A DNA stretch of 64,000 nt from Methylomagnum ishizawai (GCF_900155475.1 NZ_FXAM01000001.1:3916881-3980880), one strand, 5' to 3'; positions 50,560-59,595 are shown, numbered from the stretch's first letter. Translations and numbers: made by a program. Notes: a model not told the origin generated them from the sequence alone.

Positions 50560-52674
50560 TTATTTCCAAGCAGCCTGCACCGTTGCCCATTCCGCCGCGC
50601 CGTAGCCCGCCGCCGTGGCGGCTTCGGCGAGGCGGGTTTGGATTTGGGGTGCGGGCAGGTGTTGGGCTAGCAGGAGTTGGCGGTAATTGCCGAAAACTTT
50701 CCGCAAGCCAGGGTGTTCGTGGCCGGTTGCACGGGTAAATAGCAGGAAAATCACCAGAGCCCGGCGCATGAGCGGCTCGGCCTCCGCCAGCCGGTTCGTG
50801 GCCTTCAACAACAGCGCGAGGTTGTTGAGGCGGATGGCGACGTTCGGATGCTCCGGCCCGTAGCTCTTCTCGTCGATGGCGAGCGCCCTACGCATGAGCG
50901 GCTCGGCCTCCGCCAGCCGGTTCGTATCCTGCAACAACAGCGCGAGGTTGTTGAGGTCGGTAGCCACGTTGGGATGCTCCGGCCCGTAGCTCTGCTCGTC
51001 GATGGCGAGCGCCCGACGCATGAGCGGCTCGGCCTCCGCCAACCGGTTCGTGGCCTGCAACAGCTGCGCGAGGTTGTTGAGGGCGGCGGCGACTTTGGGA
51101 TGCTCCGGCCCGTAGCTGTTCTCGTCGATGGCGAGCGCCCGGCGCATGAGCGGCTCGACCTCCGCCAGCCGGTTCGTGTCCTGCAACAACGAAGCGAGGT
51201 TGTTGAGGGCGGTGGCGACGTTCGGATGTTCCGGCCCGTAGCTTTTCTCGAAGATTTTCACCACCCGGCGCATGAGCGGCTCGGCCTCCGCCAACCGGTT
51301 CGTGGCCTGCAACAGCTGCGCGAGGTTGTTGAGGTCGCGGGCCACGTCGGGATGCTCCGGCCCGTAGCTCTGCTCGTCGATGGCGAGCGCCCGGCGCATG
51401 AGCGGCTCGGCCTCCACCAGCCGGTTCGTGGCCTTTAACAACTGCGCGAGGTCGTTGCTCGCCACCGCCCGATCCTTCTCGTCCATCGCCAAAGCCAGGG
51501 CGGCGCGAAGGTGTGGTTCGGCTTCAGCATAAAGGGCCATGAAATAAAGCGAATCGCCCAACCGCAGCCGCGCCTCCCACCAACCCGGTGCCTTGTCCGC
51601 CACCGTCCGCAACAAGGCCAAAGCCCCTGCCCGGTCCTGCTTGGTTTCCAGCAAATCGGCTTGTAGCAGCAAGGGCTGCAATTTCTTCTTGAGATTGTTC
51701 AGCGCCGATTCTTCCTGGGTCGCGGCGCGGTCGATACCGGCGAGGGCTTCGGCCTTGTGGCTCTCCAAATACTGGAGCGCCGATTCGCCGCCCTCCTTTT
51801 CCAAAATCCGGCTGGCTTCCTTGAATATGGGATCGGGATTGCCCGCCAAGCCTTCGCGGATCGTCGCCACCACATCGTCCACCCGCGCCAGGGCGGCATC
51901 GCGGCCTTTTTCCAGTTCGCGGAGGGCTCCCCAGTGCTTGCCTTCGCTGCGGGCGGCTTCGGCATCGCGCTCGAACCGCGCCCGGATTTCCGTGCGTAGC
52001 CGTTCGCCGATCATCGCCGGGTCGATGGTTTCCGCAACGGTTCGCTCGACATGGCGCGGCAAGTACCAATACACCCCGCCGCCTATCCCCGCCAAAGCCA
52101 GCACAATCGCCAAACCCACCGCCAACATCGTCCCCCGATGCCGCTCATGCTCCACCCGCAAGCGCCGCGCCTCCTCCCGCAAGACATGGATTCGCGCCTC
52201 CAACCCGGCGGGGTCCGCCGGAGTCTCGTACAGGATTTCCCCGCCCAGAATCGCCCGCCGGTGCGCCGATTGCAGACCGCGCTTCTCGTCGTCCTCGGCC
52301 TCCGGCTCGGCATCGAACGGGAAACCCTCCGGGCAGACGAAGGTATACACCCGGAACCGCCCATCCCCGCGCTTCCGCTGCAACTCGCGGCCCAGGTCGT
52401 ATTCCAGCTGGGTATAGGAGCGGCGCTCGGCCCCTTGCGGCAAGCGGGCCGGATCGGGCTCCGCGCCATAGCGGAAACCGACGATATGGATGAGCGCCTG
52501 ACATTCGGCGATGCGGTCCCCCAACATCTTGCGGACCTCGCGGTAATCCGGCCCGAAATGGCTTTGCTCGACCGGATGGCAACCGATGGTCAACAAGGCT
52601 TGGCTCACCAACTTGCGCACGCTGCGCAAATCGCCGCTGGTGGCGGACACGAACACCAGGGGCGGCGCGTTCAC
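50560..52674 (-). CDS. DUF4062 protein with membrane helix and kinesin-light-chain TPR array
   Basis: 704 residues from GTG 52674, with GAGG about 10 bases upstream; earlier ATGs (52755, 53031) add unrelated residues. Residues 5-110 are DUF4062 (LVFVSATSGDLRSVRKLV, ECQALIHIVGFRYGAEPD, YTQLEYDLGREL), a TIR-like fold found in NLR-like and conflict proteins. A membrane helix lies near 186-206 (MLAVGLAIVLALAGIGGGVY), then a coiled coil and, from about residue 410, six TPR units of 42 residues (EAEPLMRRALAIDE, SYGPEHPNVA, LNNLA). The last is degenerate. The DNA of the repeats is nearly identical (about 126-base period). Function unknown; sensing or defence is inferred. Confidence 0.82.
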   Translation of the reverse strand: MNAPPLVFVSATSGDLRSVRKLVSQALLTIGCHPVEQSHFGPDYREVRKMLGDRIAECQALIHIVGFRYGAEPDPARLPQGAERRSYTQLEYDLGRELQRKRGDGRFRVYTFVCPEGFPFDAEPEAEDDEKRGLQSAHRRAILGGEILYETPADPAGLEARIHVLREEARRLRVEHERHRGTMLAVGLAIVLALAGIGGGVYWYLPRHVERTVAETIDPAMIGERLRTEIRARFERDAEAARSEGKHWGALRELEKGRDAALARVDDVVATIREGLAGNPDPIFKEASRILEKEGGESALQYLESHKAEALAGIDRAATQEESALNNLKKKLQPLLLQADLLETKQDRAGALALLRTVADKAPGWWEARLRLGDSLYFMALYAEAEPHLRAALALAMDEKDRAVASNDLAQLLKATNRLVEAEPLMRRALAIDEQSYGPEHPDVARDLNNLAQLLQATNRLAEAEPLMRRVVKIFEKSYGPEHPNVATALNNLASLLQDTNRLAEVEPLMRRALAIDENSYGPEHPKVAAALNNLAQLLQATNRLAEAEPLMRRALAIDEQSYGPEHPNVATDLNNLALLLQDTNRLAEAEPLMRRALAIDEKSYGPEHPNVAIRLNNLALLLKATNRLAEAEPLMRRALVIFLLFTRATGHEHPGLRKVFGNYRQLLLAQHLPAPQIQTRLAEAATAAGYGAAEWATVQAAWK
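50745..51440. repeat. Tandem 126-base repeats encoding TPR units
   Basis: Five full copies and one diverged copy of a 126-base unit inside the DUF4062-TPR gene. Each has a block reading, on the plus strand, CGCATGAGCGGCTCGGCCTC and one reading GATGCTCCGGCCCGTAGCT. The high DNA identity points to recent expansion or gene conversion and to possible copy-number variation. Confidence 0.85.
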
Positions 52675-53158
52675 AGGAACGGCCTCGCGGCTGGGACCAC
52701 GGACAAGAGGTATAGCGGCATGACACACTCCCGACGGACCAAATCTGTCCGCCATTGTGCCAAGCCCCGCAACCAGCCGCCAGCCCGTGACGCCTGGACG
52801 ATGAAACCGTAGCCCTGGCCGGATAAATGCCAAGCGTGGGCTACGGCATTCCAACCGTAGCCGGATCAATCCCAAACTGGGATGAAATCCATCCAAGCCT
52901 GGAACCCGCCCGTCCAAAGCTGGCTTTGGCCAGGCCAAACATCTCCAAAGCCAGCGTTGGACTCCCAACGGCACAGCCAACACCGTCCCGGTAGCAATCC
53001 ATTTCCCAACTTTCCAGCCCGCCATCCGCACCGGAACGGCGCGGATCGGTTCATCCCAAAAGCCTTCCTTCTATATAATGGCCCGTTGTTTTCCGGGGGC
53101 CGCGTTGCCATTGGCAACCGCGTCAAATTCTTCCAATAATCATCAAGAGGGCTTTGCT
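52675..53158. other. Intergenic region with palindromic repeats
   Basis: No gene seen. It contains the family B element at 52912-52974 and, just before it, GGCTACGG...CCGTAGCC inverted repeats at about 52808-52862. It also holds the divergent promoters of the DUF4062 gene and nhaD. Confidence 0.5.
52912..52974. repeat. Dispersed palindromic repeat family B, copy 1
   Basis: GTCCAAAGCTGGCTTTGG, a spacer, CCAAAGCCAGCGTTGGAC, then TCCCAACGGCAC. The two halves form nested hairpins. A second copy at 55923-55984 matches over the full 62 bases apart from the spacer. Confidence 0.8.
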
Positions 53159-54523
53159 TTGATACGCGCTTTCCTTTTACTGTCCTTGCTATCGCTGGTT
53201 CCAGAGCTGGCCTCCGCCGAAGAGTCGGACGTCCTGGGCCTGACCGGCACCCACCGCGGCCTTTACTGCGTCATGGTGTTCATCGTCTCCTACGCCTTCG
53301 TGATGACGGAGGAATTCACCCACCTCCGCAAATCCAAACCCGTCATCCTGGCGGCGGGCATCATCTGGGCGCATGTGGCCTATCTCGCCTCCAGCAATGG
53401 CGTGTCCGCCGAAAAAGTCCACGTGGCCTTTGAACACGACCTCAAGGAATACGCTGAATTGTTCCTGTTCCTCTTGGTCGCCATGACCTATATCAACGCC
53501 ATGGCCGAGCGCAATGTGTTCGAGGCGCTGCGCTCCTGGCTGGTGCGCCGCCAGTTCGGCTATCGCTCGCTGTTCTGGATCACCGGCATCATCACCTTCT
53601 TCCTGTCCTCGGTGGCCGACAACCTGACCTCGGCCCTCCTGGTCGGCGCGGTGGTAATGGCCGTGGGCGTCAATAGCCCCAAATTCGTGGCCCTGGGCTT
53701 CGTCAACCTGGTCAGCGCGGCCAATGCCGGTGGCGCGTTCAGCCCCTTCGGCGACATCACCACCTTGATGGTGTGGCAGGCGGGCAAGGCCGAGTTCTTC
53801 GATTTCTTCCATTTGTTCATTCCGTCCGTGGTCAACTTCGTGGTCCCGGCGGCGATCATGCACTTCGCCATCCCCAACGAAGCGCCCACCGCCACCGATG
53901 AAGAGCAAGTCCAGATGAAGGATGGTGCCTTGGCGATCTGCGGCTTGTTCGGCCTGACCATCATGACCGCCGTGAGTTTCAAGCAGTTCCTGCACCTGCC
54001 GCCGTTCATGGGCATGATGGTGGGCCTCTCGTTCCTGATGCTGTACGGCTACCGCCTGAAAACCGTGTTCTACGGTCCCGGCAAGGATAAGTTCGACGTG
54101 TTCAACAATGTCCGCGACGCGGAGTGGGATACCTTGCTGTTCTTCTTCGGCGTGGTGTTCGCGGTGGGTGGCCTGGGCTATATCGGCTATCTGGAACTGG
54201 CGTCCGAAGCCATGTACGACGGCCTCGGCCCGACCACGGCCAACATCCTGATCGGCGTGCTGTCGGCCATCGTCGATAACATCCCGGTGATGTTCGCGGT
54301 GCTGAGCATGGACCCGGAGATGGACCTGTACCAGTGGAACCTCGTCACCCTGACGGCGGGCGTGGGCGGCACCATGCTGTCCATCGGCTCGGCGGCGGGC
54401 GTAGCTTTGATGGGCACTTCCCGCGGCATGTACACCTTCTTCAGCCATCTGAAGTGGACCCCGGCCATCGTCGCCGGTTATGCCGCCGCCATCTTCACGC
54501 ACTATCTGCTGAATAGCCCCTGA
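53159..54523 (+). CDS. nhaD: Sodium:proton antiporter, NhaD type
   Basis: 454 residues from TTG 53159, with AAGAGG 7 bases upstream; an in-frame ATG at 53078 puts 27 unlike residues before the leader. Leader FLLLSLLSLVPELASA, then about 12 transmembrane segments. Blocks of the NhaD/ArsB-like fold are seen: VADNLTSALLVGAVVMAVG, NLVSAANAGGAFSPFGDITT and LSAIVDNIPVMFAVLSM. It exchanges Na+ for H+ at the inner membrane for sodium and pH control. A terminator follows at 54548. Confidence 0.92.
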   Translation: MIRAFLLLSLLSLVPELASAEESDVLGLTGTHRGLYCVMVFIVSYAFVMTEEFTHLRKSKPVILAAGIIWAHVAYLASSNGVSAEKVHVAFEHDLKEYAELFLFLLVAMTYINAMAERNVFEALRSWLVRRQFGYRSLFWITGIITFFLSSVADNLTSALLVGAVVMAVGVNSPKFVALGFVNLVSAANAGGAFSPFGDITTLMVWQAGKAEFFDFFHLFIPSVVNFVVPAAIMHFAIPNEAPTATDEEQVQMKDGALAICGLFGLTIMTAVSFKQFLHLPPFMGMMVGLSFLMLYGYRLKTVFYGPGKDKFDVFNNVRDAEWDTLLFFFGVVFAVGGLGYIGYLELASEAMYDGLGPTTANILIGVLSAIVDNIPVMFAVLSMDPEMDLYQWNLVTLTAGVGGTMLSIGSAAGVALMGTSRGMYTFFSHLKWTPAIVAGYAAAIFTHYLLNSP

Positions 54524-54547
54524 TCCCTGAGGATCGCTGTCCTACGC

Positions 54548-54580
54548 AAAAAGGCGTTGCCGCAGGGCAACGTCTTTTTT
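54548..54580 (+). terminator. Intrinsic terminator after nhaD
   Basis: Arms CGTTGCC and GGCAACG with a 4-base loop, preceded by an A-run and followed by TCTTTTTT. It lies between convergent genes and may serve both. Confidence 0.8.
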
Positions 54581-54582
54581 GA

Positions 54583-55878
54583 TTACCGCCCCCGTCGCCG
54601 GCGTCCGCCCTTGGCCTGCCGGGGTTTCTTCCGGCCCGCGGGCAGCTCCCGGACCGCGTGCGGAAATGCGTCCATCCCACGCAACACCGGAAAACCCCAC
54701 ATCCACGCCCCCACCACCCCCAAGGTCGCGCAACCGCCGAGCAGGATGGCGGGCACCAGCCCGAACCATTCGGCGGTCAGCCCCGACTCGAATTCGCCGA
54801 GTTCGTTGGACGCGCCGATGAACATCGAATTCACCGCGCTGACCCGGCCCCGGATGGCGTCGGGCGTTTCCAATTGCACCAGCATATGGCGGATATAGAC
54901 ACTGACCATATCGCCCGCCCCCATCAAGGCCAGCGCGGCCAGGGCCACGGCGTAATCCTGCGACCGGCCCAGTACCAGGGTGGCCGCGCCGAACAGCCCG
55001 ACGCCGCCGAACATCCACCAGCCGACATGGCGCCGGATCGGCCAGCACGCCAAGGCCAGCGCCGTACACGCGGCCCCCAAGCCCGGTGCCGTCCGCAACC
55101 AGCCCAACCCGGTCGGTCCCGCATGCAGCACATCGCGGGCATAGGCCGGTAGCAAGGCGGTCGCCCCGCCGAACAACACGGCGAACAAATCCAGCGAAAT
55201 CGCCCCCAACATCACGGGCCGCGACCGCACGAAGCGCAGCCCTTCCAGCACCGAATCCAGGCTCATGGGCGGATTGCCGCCCGGCTTTTTCGGCTCGCCG
55301 TGGACACAGCCCATCAACAAGGCGGCGATGGCCAAGCCGCCGGTCACGCTGGCGTAGACCGTCTCCGGCCCGGCCAGATACAGGAAACCGCCCAAGGCCG
55401 GTCCCGCGATCACCGCCACCTGGAACACCGAGGAATTCAGCGCCACGGCCTTGCCGAACACCGCGGCGGGCACGAGGTTGACCACCACCGCCTGGCTGGC
55501 GGGCATCATGAAAGCACGGACCGAACCATACAGCACCATCACCGCGAACACCGGCCACACCACCGTCAAGCCGACCCAGGTGAACGCGAGCAAAGCCGCC
55601 CCGCACAGCATCTCCACCAGGAAACACAGCGCGACGATGCGCCGCCGGTCGAAGCGGTCGGCCACCTGCCCCGCCACCAGGGCCAGCGGCACGAAAGGCG
55701 CGAACTGGGCCAGGCCGACCCACCCGAGATCGAGGGCGTCCGAGGTCAGGGCGTAAACTTGCCAGCCCACCGCCACGCTTTGCATCTGGATCGCCACGGT
55801 GGCGAGGAAGCGGGCGCTGAGGAACAAAGCGAAGTCGCGATGGCGCAAAACACCGAATTTACCGGAAAAAGAACTCAA
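54583..55878 (-). CDS. MFS transporter (enterobactin-exporter-like group)
   Basis: 431 residues, about 12 membrane helices. Blocks of the MFS_3 group: FRHRDF-like LRHRDFALFLSARFLATVA, VAGQVADRFDRRRIVALC between helices 2 and 3, VYGSVRAF-like LYGSVRAFMMPASQAVV and the second-half MLVQLETPDAIRGRVSAVNS. It probably exports a small compound; substrate unknown. C-terminus is very basic (GRKKPRQAKGGRRRRGR). It stands alone on the minus strand, convergent with nhaD. Confidence 0.88.
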   Translation of the reverse strand: MSSFSGKFGVLRHRDFALFLSARFLATVAIQMQSVAVGWQVYALTSDALDLGWVGLAQFAPFVPLALVAGQVADRFDRRRIVALCFLVEMLCGAALLAFTWVGLTVVWPVFAVMVLYGSVRAFMMPASQAVVVNLVPAAVFGKAVALNSSVFQVAVIAGPALGGFLYLAGPETVYASVTGGLAIAALLMGCVHGEPKKPGGNPPMSLDSVLEGLRFVRSRPVMLGAISLDLFAVLFGGATALLPAYARDVLHAGPTGLGWLRTAPGLGAACTALALACWPIRRHVGWWMFGGVGLFGAATLVLGRSQDYAVALAALALMGAGDMVSVYIRHMLVQLETPDAIRGRVSAVNSMFIGASNELGEFESGLTAEWFGLVPAILLGGCATLGVVGAWMWGFPVLRGMDAFPHAVRELPAGRKKPRQAKGGRRRRGR

Positions 55879-55922
55879 CGGGGATACCTATAGTGGAAGA
55901 TTCGAACAGGACGCCACCTGGG

Positions 55923-55984
55923 GTCCAAAGCTGGCTTTGGACGCTATCAATATTGCCAAAGCCAGCTTTGGACTCCAACGGCAC
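55923..55984. repeat. Dispersed palindromic repeat family B, copy 2
   Basis: GTCCAAAGCTGGCTTTGGAC, an 18-base spacer, CCAAAGCCAGCTTTGGAC, then TCCAACGGCAC. Each half is itself a palindrome (TCCAAAGC...GCTTTGGA), so it can fold as two hairpins or one long one. Confidence 0.8.
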
Positions 55985-56087
55985 CACCCGATTCGGCGGC
56001 GTTGCGCTTGGGCCGACGGGAACGGATGGCTAGACTGTCGCCTTGAAAAGCACCGCTGGGCCGCTTCCCACTCCCGGAGATCACCCG

Positions 56088-57491
56088 ATGAACCTGCTCG
56101 ACAATCTGTTGCTCAACACCGATTCCTATAAATCCAGCCATTTCCTGCAATATCCGCCCGACGCCAGCGGGATGTTTTCCTATTTCGAATCGCGGGGCGG
56201 GGCGTTCGCGGCCACGGTATTCTTCGGGCTGCAAATCATCCTCAAGGACTATCTCTCCAAGCCCATCACGGCGGCGCAGATCGACGCCGCCGCCGAATTC
56301 TGGCGGGCGCATGGCGAGCCCTTCGACGAGGCCGGTTGGCGCTACATATTGGCCGAACACGGCGGCCATCCGCCGGTCACGATCCGGGCCGTCCCCGAAG
56401 GCACGCGGGTACCCGGCCACAACGCCCTGTTCACGGTGGAATGCACCGATCCCCGCGTGTATTGGATCATTTCCCATCTGGAAACCCTGCTGGTGCGGGT
56501 GTGGTATCCGATCACGGTCGCGACCCAATCCTGGGAAATCAAGCGCCTGATCCGGGAATATCTCATTGCCACCTCCGACGACCCCGAGGGCCAATTGCCG
56601 TTCAAGCTCCACGATTTCGGGGCGCGGGGCGTGTCCAGTGGCGAATCGGCGGCCATCGGCGGTTGCGCCCATCTGGTCAATTTCCGGGGCACGGACACGG
56701 TGTCCGGCATCCTGGCGGCCCGCGAATATTACGGCGAACCCATGGCCGGTTTTTCCATCCCCGCCGCCGAACACAGCACCATCACCGCCTGGGGCCGCGA
56801 GGACGAGGCCGCGGCCTACCGCAACATGTTGCGCCATTTCGCCCAGCCGGGTGCCCTGCTCTCGGTGGTCTCGGACAGCTACGATGTGTTCAACGCCGTC
56901 GAGAACCTCTGGGGCGGGGCTTTGCGCGAGGAGGTGGTCCAATCCGGCGCGACCCTGGTGATCCGGCCCGATTCCGGCGATCCGGTGGCGGTGGTGGGGA
57001 AAGTGGCGGAAATCCTGGACCGGCGCTTCGGCTCCAGCGTGAACGGCAAGGGCTACAAGGTCTTGCGCCAGGTCCGCATCCTCCAGGGCGACGGGGTCAA
57101 CGCCCACAGCATCACCGCCATCCTGGAGCGGCTACAAGCGCTGGGTTTCGCCGCCGACAATATCGCCTTCGGCATGGGCGGGGCGCTGTTGCAACGGCTG
57201 GACCGCGACACCCTCAAATTCGCCCTGAAATGCTCGGCGATCCGGCGCGGCACGGCCTGGCTCCCGGTGTCCAAAGACCCGGTCACCGATCCCGGCAAGC
57301 GCTCCAAGGCCGGGCGCTTGTCCCTGTTCCGCTCGGAGACCACCGGGGAATACGCGACCTTGCCGCTGGTGGACGGCCAGCCGCCCGGTCCCGAATGGCG
57401 CGACGCCATGGAAACCGTGTGGGAACGGGGACGCTTGCTGAGGGATTGGAGTTTCGCGGAGGTGCGGGCGCGGGCCGGGCGGTTCGTGTAG
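56088..57491 (+). CDS. nadV: Nicotinamide phosphoribosyltransferase
   Basis: 467 residues from the ATG at 56088 (GGAGA upstream). Joins nicotinamide and PRPP to give nicotinamide mononucleotide. NAMPT blocks: NTDSYKSSHFLQYPP, SYFESRGG, EGTRVPGHNALFTVE, LHDFGARGVSSGESAAIGG, PAAEHSTITAWG, VVSDSYDVFNAVENLWG and IRPDSGDP. These match NAMPT/NadV rather than the nicotinate enzyme PncB. It offers direct NAD salvage without deamidation. No adenylyltransferase gene lies next to it, as is common for nadV. Confidence 0.93.
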   Translation: MNLLDNLLLNTDSYKSSHFLQYPPDASGMFSYFESRGGAFAATVFFGLQIILKDYLSKPITAAQIDAAAEFWRAHGEPFDEAGWRYILAEHGGHPPVTIRAVPEGTRVPGHNALFTVECTDPRVYWIISHLETLLVRVWYPITVATQSWEIKRLIREYLIATSDDPEGQLPFKLHDFGARGVSSGESAAIGGCAHLVNFRGTDTVSGILAAREYYGEPMAGFSIPAAEHSTITAWGREDEAAAYRNMLRHFAQPGALLSVVSDSYDVFNAVENLWGGALREEVVQSGATLVIRPDSGDPVAVVGKVAEILDRRFGSSVNGKGYKVLRQVRILQGDGVNAHSITAILERLQALGFAADNIAFGMGGALLQRLDRDTLKFALKCSAIRRGTAWLPVSKDPVTDPGKRSKAGRLSLFRSETTGEYATLPLVDGQPPGPEWRDAMETVWERGRLLRDWSFAEVRARAGRFV

Positions 57492-57493
57492 CC

Positions 57494-57516
57494 GTAGGGT
57501 GGGCACGTGCCCACCC
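57494..57516. repeat. Dispersed palindromic repeat family A, copy 7 (minimal)
   Basis: Consists of GTAGGGTGGGCAC followed directly by GTGCCCACCC, a perfect 20-base palindrome at 57497-57516 with no loop. It lies between the convergent nadV and L,D-transpeptidase genes. Confidence 0.75.
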
Positions 57517-57531
57517 AATAACCACGGGTAG

Positions 57532-58989
57532 CTATTGGCTACGGGCGGCGGGCTTGGCCGCGGGGGTCGGCGCGGGCGTCTCGTTGGCCGCGACCTGGGT
57601 CTGGGCCGGAGCGTGTGGCATGACCGAAACCGGCACGCCCAACGCGGCCCATTGGTACAACCAACCGGCGTCCTCGGAAGAGTTGGGCCAACGCTTATTA
57701 TTCCTGCGGGTCGCCATATTGACGCAGCCATGGCTGGCGGGATGGCCGAAACCGTTATGCCACCATGCGCCATGGAAGGCGTAATCCTCGTAGAAATATT
57801 GGGCGTAGGGCACGTCCTCCACCACGTAATAGCCTTTCTCGCCGGGCTTGGCGCGGCTACGCATGGTCTTGGTCGGGAAGCGGGCGTAGATGTAGAACGA
57901 GCCGGTCACGGTGGGGGTATTGGGCTTGCCGGTACTGACAGCGAAGGTTTTCACCACCTGGCCGTTCTCGATGGCCAGGGCGCGTTGGGTGTCGAGATAG
58001 ACCAGGATTTTCTTGTCGGACCCGGTGGTGAAATGGGACACCAGCGGTTTTTCCAGGATACCGCCCAGCACCGATTTCGGCCCTTTGGGATCGACGCTGG
58101 CCTCGATGGCGGAAGACGCGGGCCAGCCGCCGTTCGGACTGAATTGCAGCTTGTGCTTGTTGAGCCACTGCCATTTGCCGGGGATGGCTTTGCCGTCCTT
58201 GGTATGGACCGAGACGAATTTGCCCACCTCGTCCTTGTTCGCCAGCAACTCGCCGAAGGTGATCCGCAAGGGGATCGCCAGCCCCAGATTGGACTGGCCG
58301 TGGTTGCTGATCTCGGCGGTCAAGGGCGGCGGGGTGCTGATTTGCAGATGGACCGGCGGCACGGGCACGCCGGTCGCGGTCTTGAACCGCAATTCCACCG
58401 CGTAAGTTTTGTTCTGGGCGTAGCGTTGGGCGGTCAGCCGGAAATCGCGGTGGTTGGCGGCGGGTTCGATGGTGAACGGCAAATCGCCCTGGGTTTCGAG
58501 TTGGCCCACGGGCCGGTCGAAGCTCAACGCCAAGGAGGCATCCGGGGCCAGCGCCCGCTGTTCGGGGCCATCGAGCCTGGGGATGGCGACCGTGGCGAAA
58601 CTGATTTGCCGGGTTTCCCGCTGGCCGAGCCAGGGCCGCTCCACGCTAGCCTTGAGGGTATAGCGAGTACCGAAGGCCAGGGGCGTGTCATGCTGGAATT
58701 CGGAATCGCTCAGCTTGCCCTTGAGCAGTTTGCCGGATTCGTCGCGCAGTTCGACCTCGAACAGGCGCGTGCCCAAACCCACCCCCTCGACTTCGATGGG
58801 CGTGCGCGGATCGGTGGCGGTATTGCCGTCGAGTGCCGGCATCTCGATCCCGAACGGCGCCAATTCCTGCCAACCGGCATAGCCACCATAGGCCATGACC
58901 GCCACGGTCAAACCGGCCCCGAGCCACCGGCCCCAGCCAGAGAATGCTTTTGAGAATGTCGTGGATACCTTCACGATTGACCTCGTCAT
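57532..58989 (-). CDS. L,D-transpeptidase (YkuD) with Ig-like domains
   Basis: 485 residues from the ATG at 58989. One membrane anchor at residues 21-40 (WLGAGLTVAVMAYGGYAGW), then several Ig-like beta domains (for example DTPLAFGTRYTLKASVERPW and ITFGELLANKDEVGKF). The C-terminal YkuD domain has KILVYLDTQRALAIENGQVV and the catalytic FHGAWWHNGFGHPASHGCVN with His and Cys. It forms or edits 3-3 cross-links in peptidoglycan, or links proteins to it. The Ala/Pro-rich tail is low complexity. Confidence 0.9.
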   Translation of the reverse strand: MTRSIVKVSTTFSKAFSGWGRWLGAGLTVAVMAYGGYAGWQELAPFGIEMPALDGNTATDPRTPIEVEGVGLGTRLFEVELRDESGKLLKGKLSDSEFQHDTPLAFGTRYTLKASVERPWLGQRETRQISFATVAIPRLDGPEQRALAPDASLALSFDRPVGQLETQGDLPFTIEPAANHRDFRLTAQRYAQNKTYAVELRFKTATGVPVPPVHLQISTPPPLTAEISNHGQSNLGLAIPLRITFGELLANKDEVGKFVSVHTKDGKAIPGKWQWLNKHKLQFSPNGGWPASSAIEASVDPKGPKSVLGGILEKPLVSHFTTGSDKKILVYLDTQRALAIENGQVVKTFAVSTGKPNTPTVTGSFYIYARFPTKTMRSRAKPGEKGYYVVEDVPYAQYFYEDYAFHGAWWHNGFGHPASHGCVNMATRRNNKRWPNSSEDAGWLYQWAALGVPVSVMPHAPAQTQVAANETPAPTPAAKPAARSQ

Positions 58990-59052
58990 GCTTAATACGG
59001 GCCTTGCCCGTCCATCCCGGTCCAAGGCACGCTGGGCAGGGAACCAGCCTCA

Positions 59053-59122
59053 GTAGGGCGGGCACGTATCCGTGCCCGCCGCAATACCCCGCAGGTGGGC
59101 ACGGGTACATGCCCACCCTACG
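59053..59122. repeat. Dispersed palindromic repeat family A, copy 8
   Basis: Two hairpins side by side: GTAGGGCGGGCACG with CGTGCCCGCC, then GGTGGGCACG with a partner ending CATGCCCACCCTAC. Outer ends GTAGGG and CCCTAC also pair. It lies in the divergent region between the L,D-transpeptidase gene and rpsT. Confidence 0.75.
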
Positions 59123-59313
59123 CCAAAACCCAGACGCCTGCCCGCAGCCCATTGTACGTCGCGGCGCGGGAATGCCAATCCTTTCCGACTTCGATCCCGA
59201 CCGCCCCAAGGTGTTCACGGCGCGGGCGGCCCGGCTTCGATGAGGTTGACGCACCTGGCCTTTGCGGAGAGAATACCCAATTTTCCCAAACCCACCGGAA
59301 TGAGGTTCCAGCC

Positions 59314-59595
59314 TTGGCTAATATTGCTTCCGCGAAAAAACGCGCCATCCAATCCGAAAAGCATCGCACCCATAACGCCGCCCTGCGTAGCCGCCTGCGC
59401 ACCTTCATCAAGAAGGTGATCCTGGCCGTGGACGCCGGCGACCTGGCAGAAGCCCAGGCCGCTTTCCGCGCGGCGGTGCCGATCATCGATTCTTCCGTGA
59501 ACAAGGGCTTGATCCACAGGAACAAAGCCGCCCGCAGCAAGAGCCGCCTCAACGCCCGCGTCAAGGCCCTGGCCCTCAAAGCGGTCGCCGCCTAA
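59314..59595 (+). CDS. rpsT: 30S ribosomal protein S20
   Basis: 93 residues from a TTG at 59314, with TGAGG 8 bases upstream. The S20 N-terminus [20 protein letters not shown] follows at once, so an ATG at 59095 in the repeat region is not used. The C-terminal block [20 protein letters not shown] is typical. The weak TTG start is also used in E. coli rpsT, where S20 represses its own translation. The same control is plausible here. Confidence 0.96.
   Translation: MANIASAKKRAIQSEKHRTHNAALRSRLRTFIKKVILAVDAGDLAEAQAAFRAAVPIIDSSVNKGLIHRNKAARSKSRLNARVKALALKAVAA

Noticed and set aside
50745-51440. Regular repeats resembling a CRISPR array
   Set aside because: The period is 126 bases with no unique spacers, and every unit is in frame and encodes a TPR.
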